Assembly: GCA_036897485.1 (NCBI GenBank)
Contig: JAYMTF010000180.1
Coordinates: forward strand, 1-47,290
DNA: 47,290 nt
Origin: Pelargonium nanum
Taxonomy: Eukaryota > Streptophyta > Magnoliopsida > Geraniales > Geraniaceae
Direction of reading: 5' to 3'
Shown here piece after piece: positions 1-12,021 of this stretch (positions are counted from its first letter, which is position 1; the number at the start of each line of letters is the position of its first letter). A model generated the notes under the pieces. The model did no database searches, was not told the DNA's origin, and was given only the letters and a program-made list of their open reading frames with translations. Both the position numbers and the translations under genes were made by a program.

Positions 1-199
1 ATATATATATGCTCGTGCACATTCTGTCAAGAAAGCCTTGTTTCCAAATGCAACGATGAACGTTTACAACGCACGATGAAAGAATCAGCATACATATTCC
101 TGTATAGTAACTAACAGAATCCTAAGCAATGACCTTAAAGTTGCAAAACCAACCCAATATTTTCCTACATAGAAAGAAAAATACACACACATATATATA

Positions 200-3100
200 T
201 CACTCTGGAGTGGGAGATGGGGGACCTTCGAGACGAATATAGTCGTACATTATTCCTTGAAACGGAGTTTGGCATTTCGGTTGGGTCAGAAAGATGGAAT
301 TATCCCCTTCAGCAAGCTGACTGCCCGGGATACCCAAATTGTACAGCCAGTAGAGCCCGTGAATTCCATGTCTTGCAATCGTGTTGTCCTTCCCAATTTG
401 ACCCGTGGTAAATAGAGGACTATTTGCAATATTTGAATCATTGACCCGAACCTTTTATAAGAGAACAATCACTTTAAGCAATGCACAAAATTGACTTAGG
501 CTAAGTAATTCGAAAAATATTCCCACTATGTCGAGTCAAACAACAATGAAGTTGCAAACCTGTAATTCAGCGAGAGTTGCGGACGCAAGTGCCAAACGCA
601 ATTTGTAGTTACTGCTCTGATCCACAGTATTAAGCATGAACTTGATTTCCCATGTAGTTCCTTGGTAGATGTTGTCACCTTTTTTCCTGCAACACGAGAA
701 AGGCTGTCACCGTGTACTTACGTCTAAATGCTTAATCTGTTAAGCAGTGAGAAAAATATTAACAGTATGATTTTTCTCGTCTTTCATACTGACAAATCAA
801 AACTGCAATATCAACCAATTTGGAGTAGGCTTATTTTTCATATAAGTTGATAGTTCTCGCGTGGTTGATTACAATGATAACATAAGATTTGCCATACTCC
901 CTCGTCCCAAGCAAGGACATACTCAAACAATAAATTTCAGTTTTTGGTTGCTCTACTAGTGGGTTCTCTAATATATTCGACGTTTCCATCAGTCCGGTTT
1001 TGATCATCCAAAACAAACAGTCTTACTTACCCATTTGAGGGAAAAAGTGCGAGTTCATGTGAAAGCATGTCAATTTACTGTAAAGCTGAAATCTCATCTA
1101 GCATATAGAAACTGCATACCATTTAATGCATGGCAGAAGATACCTGGGAACCTGAGCGTAGAACCAGTCTTTTTGATAGTCACTGACGCCAACTGTGTAA
1201 ACCAAGTCTCCTTCTGGATATAGTTCTGTGTATCTTTCCCATAATCCATAATGCCTAAATCTGCAGAGGTAGACCCGTAGAAGAGGATCAATATTTAATT
1301 GACAAAGATTTGAGGGAGCAATGCGGGTTGTGAAAATACTTAAACTAGGCAACATATAGAAAGGAGATTACAGTCCAAAAGTAAGCTACAGCCGCTAGAG
1401 AATTCTAGAAATCATGTAATGATAATTCAAAGAATTTCTTCACAGAACTAATAGATAAAAAGTTTTGAAGTGCTTTGCTGGTTGTTGTTCTTAATGCCTA
1501 TCCTATATTTATCGAGAAACTAGTTTTACTAGCATTTTCAGTACAGGTTATGCTATTTCAAACAGCTTGTAAGGGCAACTTGAATATGAACTGAATAGTT
1601 TTGGAGACCACCATCATATCTGCAGAGTCTAAATCAAATAAAATTATGGTATAGATGCTAACCTGTCGGGGTGGTTGATGAAAAGTTTGTTGACATAATT
1701 AGGATCAGGGTCAGGAATGTAGAACTCAGCAGCAGAACGGTCAGGAATACCAATTTCCCAAAGCGTTGGTCCATCTCTTGGAGGCTCAAATACAATATCA
1801 CCCAATTCAATATCAGAACCTACATTACGTACTATTTAAGACCATGCCATGTCTATACTACACTAAAATTTAGAACTCAAAGAAGTTGGGGTAATTGGTA
1901 CCTGGGTCAATGTTAACCACAGCTTCATATCGGTAATCTCCAATAAAACCAGGGACCCACGCATAAAGATTATAGCTGCCACAGCGTATACTTTCAATTG
2001 AAAAATAGCCACCCTCATTTACTTTGGTCCAGAATTGGTAATCCTAATTGGTAATAGACAAGGTTACTATCTTCTTCTGATTAATATGAAAACTTTTGAT
2101 CTCCAACTAGTTTAAAAATGTCAACGAGTTTAATAATATTAGAGATTTTACAACCAACACTAAAACAATCACAGTTACCCTAACAGGGATATGAGACAAG
2201 AGGACCCGATATTTATTGTGAAGAAAAGCTGGCCAACATATTGAGGATGTTCACAAATGACAAGACGTTCAAATAATTACCGTCTGCTTGTAATGCACTC
2301 CTAATTAGTATAGGAAAAGAGGGTATAGCTAATATCACCTTGCATTCTCTTTGCCATGACCCTGCTTCTCCTGGTGCGGCAAGCCCAACATAAGCACCTT
2401 TTGCTATTATATTGTCATTGCTGACATACCTATACATTGTGAATATGAAGAATGTAAAAGTAACCGTTACTCAGATACTAGGATGTTGACATGTATTGCT
2501 CAATCAGTAATATGACAATTGATGAAAACACATCATGGATTCACATTACTAAATCAAAACAGCACCAAGAATGAATGCCCACATTAAACCAAGACTAACA
2601 TCACAAACAATAAACTATTCAGACAACGAAAACAAATGAATAAATGCAACCATTTTCCAACAGTTGCAACTGTGCATACCTGTCTTTAACAAGTAGTCTT
2701 CCACTAACATCGCCCCGTTGGTCAATCTTTGGGTAATCCTCAGAAGCTGGAAAACTGTACGGCCAACTTTGGACTTCAATCATCATCTAGAAATCCTCTT
2801 TTGTTAGTGTTTTTGAATGAAAAGAACATTATTCAACTATACTACCACTTTACAGCAAGTTCTTTTTTTCTTTTTCAAACCTTTATTTTAGCATCCTCCC
2901 AAAGCCAGAGTGGGTCATCTCCACCAAATGCGGCATTGAGATAGATAAAAACAGGGCCATAAACTTTCTTCCACGTCTCCTCAAGTTCAAAATGTGTCAC
3001 CAGATCTTTTCCCGCATAATGAGAACTATGAAACATCTAATTTACCATTTTAATTTCATGTTAATATAACCAGGAATAGAAATCATAGCTAACATGGCTA

Positions 3101-6036
3101 ATTGCAATTTGTATTGACATACATTGCAAAATGTTCTAAGTGGCTATAGTCTAAAACCAGTCCCTTACAGCAAAGGTGAAGGGCCCAACATGTGAAGTCA
3201 GGATCTGCTTCAGGGGTCCACCAGTTCGAAATTCGTCACTTGGGGTGATTTGCCAGAATCCAACCGCTGGGTCAATGCATATCCACCCATGGACATGATT
3301 ATCTTTGTTCTCACATGAGTATTGATACTTGTCATCAACCTGTGCATAAAAAACAGAACAAACACAGCAGAATGTGAGTGTAATAATTTTTCCTCTGCTG
3401 CAGCATAAATAAAAATAAGAGACAATAAAAGTGAAAGAAAATACCTCTCCCAGGAACTCATCATTCACAGGATTGACAAGAACGACAGCTTCCTGGTATG
3501 CAAGAGGCTCACACCTTCCTGGTAAAAGATCATCTGGCAGGGGCATGTATCTCCGACGGTTATCTGCTACGGCCATGTAGTGAAACCTATCCGCTCAGAA
3601 TACCCATTGATCATAAGTTATATGTTTCTTATTCAGCAAAAAATGAAAATTTCTTAATTGTGTTTGAACTTGAGTATGTCAAATACTAATTCATGGAGTT
3701 TATTTGGATTAATAAAAAGATTCTGACAGACCCAAGTCCACTCTTGCACATGCCTGTGATCCAGTTTTGTGCGCCATGATACAACCCTTTTTTTTATTAA
3801 AAAAAAAAAAGCAAAAGAAAAAGGATACAGTCCTCTCATATGAACTTCTTTCTCCCTCACATACCATTCTTTCCCCATCTCTTAGTGTTCACTTCGTCAA
3901 TGTCCTTGCCTCATCCTCTCTCTTATCTTCTTATTTCTTTTGTCTCTATTGTTCATTCTTATAATTCTATCTCTTATTCGTCAATGCTAACCCCTGGCCC
4001 TGTCAAGTTATATAGTCAAAGATCTGCAAACTCACTCATCAGGACCCCCATGAAGTGGGTCGGGCCCCCGAAACAGCCTTAATCAGACCCTCAAAAGGAG
4101 CCACGTCAAAAGGAAGGCTTCCAGATGAAGGAAAAGAAGAGAACAGCGAGTCTTGGATGAGACACATCGTGTCTTGTGAGGCCGCTCTTAGCTACCGAGC
4201 TTGGTTGCGGAGCCCGACTGTACTCTTGAACTGCCTAACATGAAGGACGCAACATGTCCCCTTATGCACATGGTATGTTTCGTTGCTGTCAGTTGCCAAA
4301 CTTTGTTACCAAACCCCACTCGGCCACTCTTAGGCATCAACATAGGACATGTGAATGTACGAGTCTATGAAGTGCACAATTGAGGTAGAAAAACACACTC
4401 TTCAAAAGAAAATGACTACTTCACATGTGAATTTCAAATGAAAGATATACAGTTTAGCCAATCAACAAAAGACGAGCATTAAGAAGAAAAAAATCTTCTC
4501 ATTGTAAATAAAAACCATGGATCATAAACTAAATCTCCCCTCTTACAACTGTTTCAATGACCAAACACAAGATTTCTGACTCTCAGTTCACTTTTTTTAA
4601 TCAATTTATGTATTGAACTTTTCTGCTTGCTACTATGAATCATGGAAATCTTACCTGATTATAGAAAGAGTTAAAGTGAATTTGCTTACTTGTCTTTCCT
4701 GAGCTTGAAAGTGATCTTTGTTTCTCCAAGTTGGAAAGCAGGCCAATCCTTCAGGTGTTCGTAAATGGCATAGGAGTAGAATCCTGCAGACCCGCGAAGG
4801 ACAACGAACCTAGAAGACAGTATAGGCATTATCGTCAGTTTTGTAATTGACAATTATGTTGAACTCAAACTTATCAGTGATCTTGAGTGAAAACCTTTTA
4901 TCTATATTCAGGGGAACAACCTTGCCCTTAAGGGAAGGATCCCATATTCTTGAGAATGAGAGTTCAACCTGATCCTCAGTCTCCACAACAACCTTAAAAG
5001 TATTGCCTTTGATCCTGCATGGAATCAGTTCTTGGTCCAACAGTATCATAGGTACAGAGATGAAACAAACTATACGTAAAAGCATCAGTTTTGTGTAGTG
5101 TATAGAGTAATAGTTATGAATTCCAGTTTCTGAACTTTGATCCACAACGTGGGGTATAAAAATGTGCTATGAGTAACTCAGAAGGGTTGAAAAAGAAATT
5201 GAGCCGTTTACGAAGTTAGATTTGTAAAAAAGGGTACCTACATTGACACTACATAGCATTCAATAAAGGCAAGCATTTTCAACCAAAACCGGAATATTTT
5301 TAGCCCATAAGTAAACCCGATGCAACAGATACAGATATAATTTCAATTTTCAAGTACCCTCATTTTCCAACCATGATACGTAGAGCATGATAAGTGTGTT
5401 AAAGAAAGAGAGACGAGAAGGTGCACATACACATCAACGATTCCCGCACTTCCTGGTGCATTCCACACGAGGTCCCAATACCTACATTTTCAATCCACAA
5501 AGTAGATTCAATCTGAAGTTTCAGGAGACCGAAAAATGATTTGAAGAGTCAACACAACTCCGTAAAAAGAAACTCGCAATGTTCAAATGCCGTATTCTAA
5601 ATAATCTAACCTACAATGTTTAAATGCCACATTCCAGATTACTGATAATCAGATCCATGTGATCAACATTTATGGAAAGTTAAGGTAAAATCTGGATGAA
5701 AATGAATCATACCCTCTATTGGATTCGTTATTAGAAACTTCAAGCAAATTATCAATGCCATTGTATCTAATACCAGTGACAATCCCTTCTGGTTTTGAAA
5801 ATGTGACTTGAAGTATGTTGTTATCCACCATCACCTGACCCAAATTCACACGCCAAAAAAGAGAAACAAAATTAAAAAAAATCATATATATAATCAATAG
5901 CTAATAATAATAATAATAATAATAATAATGTGATGAAATGAAATTAACTCACATGTTGATCTCGAATATGCAAGCGCACAGCTCCAGGGGAGTAGCTCAG
6001 TTTCTTCTTGCTTTTTGAGAATAAATATTTCATCAT
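200..6036 (-). CDS. Rhamnogalacturonate lyase family protein (PL4), 15 exons, 652 aa
   Basis: Cleaves the rhamnogalacturonan I backbone of pectin by beta-elimination, presumably in the cell wall (family knowledge). Exons, high to low: 6036-5953, 5834-5713, 5481-5431, 5014-4895, 4809-4690, 3586-3445, 3339-3169, 3036-2881, 2786-2680, 2429-2339, 2043-1902, 1819-1663, 1260-1144, 686-560, 451-200. They total 1959 nt, all GT-AG and in frame, ending in TGA. The order fits the family: N-terminal lyase beta-sandwich (about 15-335; blocks such as SKPEGIVTGIRYNGIDNLLE, VPLNIDKRF, YAIYEHLKDWPAF, YMPLPDD), an fn3-like middle (about 345-415; AAPGEAGSWQ), and a C-terminal carbohydrate-binding-like domain (about 430-645; LFINHPDRFRHYGLWERYTE, ending MYDYIRLEGPP). 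Length is normal and nothing is broken. The chosen ATG (second in the RNA is adjacent) follows an in-frame TGA. The N-terminus is basic and lacks an obvious signal peptide. An upstream exon splicing at about 6056 is possible. Catalytic residues were not assigned. Confidence 0.93.
5902..5930. repeat. (AAT)n microsatellite
   Basis: About nine AAT/TAA units lie inside intron 1 of the lyase gene, just upstream of its second exon on the minus strand. Confidence 0.8.
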
Positions 6037-6272
6037 CAGCTGATTATCTTCTGCTGCAAAATCTGGGCTCGCTCATCAAAACCAGAATGGGTCGGATTCG
6101 GTGAACCAAATGGGAAGCATCAAACAGAAGAGAGAGCAAAAAGTTTATGGAAGTCATGGAAACATGCGAGGAAGAGACAATTGTCAAATTTTCATGTTTA
6201 CACCTCTTAGAAATTAATAATACTATAATAAATGTACTTTTTGGGTGAAAACAAAACAAAATGAATTCTCAC

Positions 6273-6418
6273 TAATGTTGGGCCAATCGTAGTAAGTGCT
6301 TTGGATTATCTATGAGCTCTCGAGTTTGAGTCTTTTAATGAACGGTATGAGATCAGATTTTGAGTTAATATGACAGAGCTACTCTTGTTGTGTAACTCAA
6401 TCGATAGAAAAAAAAAAA
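6273..6418 (+). mobile_element. tRNA-derived SINE with A-tail and 10-bp target duplication
   Basis: A 146-bp insertion is flanked by the identical direct repeat GAATTCTCAC at 6263-6272 and 6419-6428. It ends in a run of A's just before the second copy. A degenerate RNA polymerase III B box (GAGTTTGAGTC, near 6322) follows a weak A-box-like stretch near 6290. Size, tail, flanking duplication and promoter order fit a plant SINE. It lies between the lyase gene and the 3' end of the TRAF-finger gene. The family is unknown. Confidence 0.65.
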
Positions 6419-6638
6419 GAATTCTCACACATTTCTGGAACTAATGGGCTTAGACTACGATATCAAATGGTCGATCATAGTTGCGTTATTGGTTGATCGA
6501 AACTGTTTTAATTTAAAATTTATTGTTGATCCTAAATAATTTAATTATACTTCTTTGATTACTCTCTGAATATTTGGTGTATATCTATTTACATTTGGTT
6601 TTTACCAAACATATTCTTACAATAAACTCAATTTATAA

Positions 6639-6796
6639 CTCCTTAGAGTCGTGCATTTACTAAACTTTTTGGAGCACCTCCTTACAGTTCACCCCCATCT
6701 AAAAGCTCAATTTTCAGCTCCTTACAGTTGTGCATTTACCAAACTTTTTGGAGCACCTCCTTCCAGTTTTCACCTCATCTTGAAGCTCCATACAGT
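6639..6796. repeat. 79-bp tandem duplication
   Basis: Two diverged copies begin at 6639 and 6718. Both share GTGCATTTAC, then AAACTTTTTGGAGCACCTCC, then AGCTC near the end. The rest of the gap between the lyase and TRAF-finger genes (6429-7190) shows nothing else I can name, apart from the 3' UTR expected just left of 7191. Confidence 0.7.
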
Positions 6797-7190
6797 TTAA
6801 TTTCAAGTAGAAATAACAAACAAACCCTTATGCATAAACACTCATAAAGCAAGCCAATACAATATTGATCAACATCCAAATAGTAAACAGAACATGCATG
6901 ACCACCTTCCCCAACAGAAAAACTAAATAAAAGTAGCCAAAATGCTGAATGAAGGAGATAAATCATGCATTAACAATAACCAGCCCCTTGCAGCAACAAG
7001 GGTACATTATTTAATGTCAACAAGGCTATGAAAATAATCTCAAACAAGGAAATTACTCTTGCATAATCAGTCATTATATTATCTCAATACGGCATGCTCC
7101 AGTATGATTCGAGACATTGGGATCCGGTTTAAATAAAATACATATCTTCGAACCTAATATACATAAGCTCAATGTGCATTCGTTTTGCTG

Positions 7191-10100
7191 CTAGTTCACT
7201 TGATCACTGTCCACCTTCCTCTGGAAAAAAAGGGATCCTAGTAGAACAGCAATGCCTGTTATTGCAATAGTGAACAGGAGACGTCCTCGAGAAAATTCTT
7301 GTGGTGGAGGCGGTGGCCTTCGTTGAGGACCTTGGTCTCTTTCAACTTCCCTAACATCCCTTCACATAAATTTGCAATGAATTATACAACATGTCAAACA
7401 AGTAAACTGCAAGATATTCATATCTGAACGCATACTATGCTGCTTTATAATGAAAAAGGGAGAATATGCTCTAGACCATAGTACAGTATTTGTTTCTCGA
7501 ATTTAATTTAAGCCTCCTCCAACTTTTGTTTTCTTCCAATGCATACCTAACGAATATCCAACATTTTTAACTGCTCTAAACTTATGATCTAAAATGTACA
7601 AGTATCTTGATAAATAAATCTGTCTATCAATCAATCTACTATCCCAACCTTTAATGAAAACCATGGAATAAGCAAGGCAAAAAGGAAGGTTCTGAACTAC
7701 TCCAGAAATTCTAATTACCTAAAAGGTGCAAGCAGAAGCAGTAAAAATCTCGACAAGATAGTGCTATATCTAGTGACTCCCAAATCCCAATCATTTGACA
7801 TTTTACCAGTACATTATTAAATGCAATGAGAGCATATGATATTATGCTTCTAGGGAAACTAAAAAAAAAAAACTAAATACAAGAGATCAAAAACAAACTT
7901 CCCAAGGCCTATTAACTATAGCATGATTGACCTACTAAAATTTGCTAGAAGATAGCACGTATATCTACCTGGAAGAGCCAACAGTAGTATCAGGGATACC
8001 ATTGCACCTTATTTCATGGTTGTATCTTTCTCGAAGTCTGATATATCTGTTGCACAGATGACAAAGTTCTGTCCGGTTCCCACATACTTCCTAGCATTAT
8101 GAAGCAAAAGCACAGATTACTCCCAATTTGGAAGAGTTTTTCACAATTGGATATTATTTTTTAGTTCAAAATTATTTAGAAGTGACAACCTGATGCTCCA
8201 TTAGATCAACAGCAGGCAATGGGAACTCACAAAACTCGCATGTGACAATTCTTTGGGGGCAGTTTTCACCTTTATGGATAGCTAAAATCTCACGGTCCAT
8301 TGTCTCACTGCACAATGAACAAGCTACCTGCACTAGGCCAGATTGGTCATTGTTATGAAAACTAAATACAATCAGATTAGAAAGCAAGAAAACCTAAACA
8401 ATATATATGCACTCGAAAAATTTGGCTCCGCAGAATGTAGTCAGAAATTTTGCTACTTCCTTGTTATAACCTTCACAACAAGAAAAATTAGTGTTTGATG
8501 ACAATAACTAGAAACTTCCCATCAACACAATTCTTGAAAAAAAAAAGGCAAATTCGTAATTGTTTTAGATTTAAACGGGGTATGATTATGAAAATTATAA
8601 AAACATTTAATACAGAAGTGTAGACTAGTGATACTAAGAGGAATAATATTAGGAAGGGTTAATTTCACAACCCCTAATAATTATTACTGAAATCCCATTA
8701 CCCCTTGAACTATATTTGTCATCATCTAATCCCCTCAATATTCCAATAACTCAAACTGTTGGGAACTATGTTGGACAATATTATGAAAAGTAAAAGAAGC
8801 CCTCGTACAAATATATATTTAGGTTACTTTCGTCTCCATTACAGAGAGAAGGTGACAATTCCATCATCCGCCGCTCCTTGTTGGGCCAAACCTTGCTGCA
8901 CCACGGAGCTTGTTACAGAGGGGGAAAGAGAGTTAAAAGGTCGGATCTTGTTCAGCCAGAAATGCTCCTCCACATTGCTGGCGTCTTCGATGAACTCGAG
9001 ATGGTGTTCTCACAGGAAATACTCGTTCGGGCTGCTACTGTCATCCTCAACTCCGCTGGTACCACCATGAATTGATGCAGCTCTCACTTCACACTTCTGC
9101 TGCCATATGAACTAGATCCGGTTTGGTCAAGACCAGATCTAGTTGTAGTTCTCACCGGAAACTCCGCACTTATCGCCGGAGCTTCCACCGCCGCCGCATG
9201 AACCAGAGCTGGTCAAGACCAAATGCGCTTCAGCACTACAGTTACATATTAGGGTTTTCATTTTTTTAATCAACCCAGCCAAGACATGCCTCCTCTAGCC
9301 CGTTTGCCACCGTTAAGAGAATCTGTTTCAGAGTTTTTTTATTATTTATTGTTTGTTTAAAGATTTTAAGACTTTTTGTTTTATGAGTTCTATCTTCTCT
9401 CTGTAAGTTTATTATGTTTGAATATTTGTTTAAGATCTAAAAGCATATTTTTGCTTTGAATTTGTTTCAGATTTTTGAGTTCCAAATATGAAATATGCTT
9501 ATATTGTTATGAGATTCTTGGGAGTTAAAAGCAAAACTTGCATACTCCATCTTAATTTTGGTAAGAAGCCAAGAACACATGATGAACAATTAATGGATGG
9601 GTAAATTTTTACTCTTACCAACATCAAGAACAAAAAGAAGAGTATGAAGAACACTAACAAATCAAATATAACTACGTAAGAGTATAATGGGTATTCTAAA
9701 AAAAAATTAGGGCATGTGACAAGCACGTGTTTATTTTATGTTATCTTTGACTTACAGATTGAGTTATTAGAAGATCAGGGTGGTTAGATGATGACAAATG
9801 AACTTTAGGGGGTTATGTGTTTTAAGTGAAAACTTCATGGGAGTCATGTGAAGTTATCCCTAATAGGAATGAGGCTATCAAGGCTAGAGTTAGGTAATTG
9901 AAGATAAGATGAAGGAAAAACGACTAAGGTGGGTTGAACATGTGCAACATAGGGAGGTTACTGTTACTGACCTTGTAAGGACTAAGGAGAGGCGAGGGAA
10001 TTTGTTAGGTGAAACTGTAAGGGATACTGGTAGACTTGAGTTAACATGAAAAGATAAAATCTGATAATACAAAACTTAACAAAGGAGATAATATTAGATA

Positions 10101-10892
10101 GGACAAAATGGAGGAGGTGAATACGAGAAGAAGATCTCCATGAGTTATGATAAAGGATTTATATAGCAACCCAACATTGTTTTGGAAGTAGCTTGATCAT
10201 TATTGTCATAGTTGAAAATTACAATTAAATTTTCAATACAGTTTTAATAAACTTAAAAATAATAACTCTGAACTGCATGATGAAAAACTGATCTATGCTG
10301 CATGTATACTCTCATAACATATTATGCAGGTATGTTAAGGCAGAGATTTTTTACATGCGCTTAAAATTCAATGAAACATTTTTATAACTCATTATTCATT
10401 ACCATTTTACAAAATTAAATACAAAAATATCTTTCAGTTAATAATTACATCTTGAAGCTTGACACCCTCAGGGTGCATCATGCACCCTAAAATATACTAA
10501 CGAATGATTACATCTCTTTTTTGTTCTAGCAAGATATTGTGCTAAACTAAATGCAAGGAAGCCTTCTAGGAGTAAAAGAACAAAATTTAGAGTAACACAC
10601 ATACCGGAGCATGAGTGTTGGAGTAATGTTCCTCAGCATATTTCTTTGGAATCATATCAGCACAAACTTTACATTTCTCGAGATTGCGAGAGCAATGAGC
10701 AAAATGCAAGTCAATATTTGTGGATGGAATAGCTCTGTCACTGTGACACATAGACAAATTACTCATCAGAATAATCAATGAGCTGCATCTGCAACCTAGG
10801 AACTATTTGAAAGACTGAAACATATTTAGTTGGAATGGCCAATTTGTACCACCGACAACAGGAAGATACAAATATGTATATGTATGTGTGTG

Positions 10893-10964
<72 letters not shown>

Positions 10965-12021
10965 CAGAGTAAGGAATCTAAGCCAAACTAATTTTGGCTT
11001 AGCCTAAGCCACCAATGAAATCTAAACACCTTATTAAAAACTCATAGATCCAGTTAGGCGCTCCGCACCCACAAATTCGGATGGGGATGAGTGATAATAA
11101 AATAGGTGTCACCTTCTCATTGGTTTGGTTCAGCCTAAACAAAAAAAAAAAACCTAAATTCTTTTTTCTCATATATATCTATATATGTGTGTGTGTGGGT
11201 GTATTGTTAAGTGATTACAAATTTGGGTCTTGAACTACAACTGAAAGAAGGAAAATGTAGAGATTAAAACAAAAAAGAAGAAAATTGTTACTCGAGCACT
11301 TCAGTGGGAGACTGCAGTCACTGGTAAGAAGTAATTGTATATATGAGTCTAGGTGAACACAAAGACCAAAAAACAATCTAAATTAAATTAATAAACAACA
11401 TCAGAATGCAAATTGAATCTAAGAAGTAAGAACCATAATAACAGTATGACCATGAAAGGCTGACATATTAGTCAAATGTCATGATATGCCAACATTTTAA
11501 CCATTCTGAAAAATCAGCAAATTTAGCCAAAACTATCAAATGGTATGTGACGTGCAATTAAGACAAAGTTTCCAAGACCTTTAAGTTCTAATCACCACTC
11601 TATAACAAACACGGAACCAATATAGATGTTACAAGACTCCTGATCAAGTTTAACTGTGGCTTACGAATTGTGATTCTCATGAAGAAGTGCATTGTCAGAT
11701 TCAAATAAATCCGGTTCAGTATACGAATTTCCAGTTTTGCCAAAACAAAATATCCAATATTTTTCGGCCCGAACAAATCAATACACATAATATGCCTCAA
11801 ACTCATTTGAAGTTGAACATTACAAATTACGAAAAGATTGTCAATTTATCATGCAATAAGCTAAACAAGAGGTTACAAAAAGAGGAAGATCACAAATTCA
11901 CATAATTCCACCAAAAATGGTTAAATTCACAACAGCAAAACAGTAACATTGTTTTTCACGAGAATCATAAGTATTACCAGTGGCCGCAGATTCTCGTGGT
12001 TTCTTCCTGTGCGTTTTCCAT
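7191..12021 (-). CDS. TRAF-type zinc-finger protein, five CCHC-like modules plus C-terminal membrane anchor, 202 aa
   Basis: Exons: 12021-11978, 10740-10605, 8327-8190, 8090-7969, 7359-7191. They total 609 nt with GT-AG junctions in frame and end in TAG. The protein has five modules of C-x2-C-x11-H-x3-4-[C/H]: C12/C15/H27/C31, C38/C41/H53/H58, C63/C66/H78/C83, C90/C93/H105/C109, C116/C119/H131/C135. The third has four residues before its last ligand, as does the second, whose last ligand is His. Phrases such as NLEKCKVCADMIPKKYAEEH and VTCEFCEFPLPAVDL resemble Arabidopsis TRAF-type zinc-finger protein At1g09920. A proline run (PPPPP) precedes a hydrophobic segment at about 174-192 and a short charged tail, so it is probably tail-anchored with the fingers in the cytosol (inference). 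The function of this family is poorly known. The exon 1 to exon 2 junction falls inside Cys15. Confidence 0.9.
8630..9998 (+). mobile_element. Decayed LINE-type reverse transcriptase tail, split by a later insertion
   Basis: On the plus strand, opposite to the host gene, 9900-9998 reads KMKEKRLRWVEHVQ and onward to LVRTKERRG, the familiar C-terminal end of plant LINE-like reverse transcriptase pseudogenes. The piece before it lies partly at 8630-8655 and partly after 9869. The two halves continue in the same frame if the 8656-9860 insert and one 9-bp duplication are left out. An in-frame stop near 9894 and a small frame change show it is dead. Only this short tail is recognisable. Confidence 0.65.
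8656..9860. mobile_element. Non-autonomous Mutator-like element (possible Pack-MULE), about 1.2 kb
   Basis: Terminal inverted repeats of about 105 bp face each other: the left starts GGGTTAATTTCACA, the right (reverse complement) starts GGGATAACTTCACA. Both contain TTTGTCATCATCTAA and then AATAACTCAA. The flanks carry a 9-bp duplication with one mismatch, TATTAGGAA (8647-8655) and TAATAGGAA (9861-9869). A 9-bp duplication with long inverted repeats is the Mutator hallmark. The interior at about 8860-9240 is clearly more GC-rich than the rest of the intron and holds short open frames on both strands, as expected for captured gene sequence, though its source is not recognised. No transposase is visible. 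It sits in intron 2 of the TRAF-finger gene. Confidence 0.75.
10882..10964. repeat. Compound (TG)n(AG)n microsatellite
   Basis: About eleven TG units run directly into more than twenty AG units with one AAAG interruption. It lies in intron 1 of the TRAF-finger gene. Confidence 0.95.
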
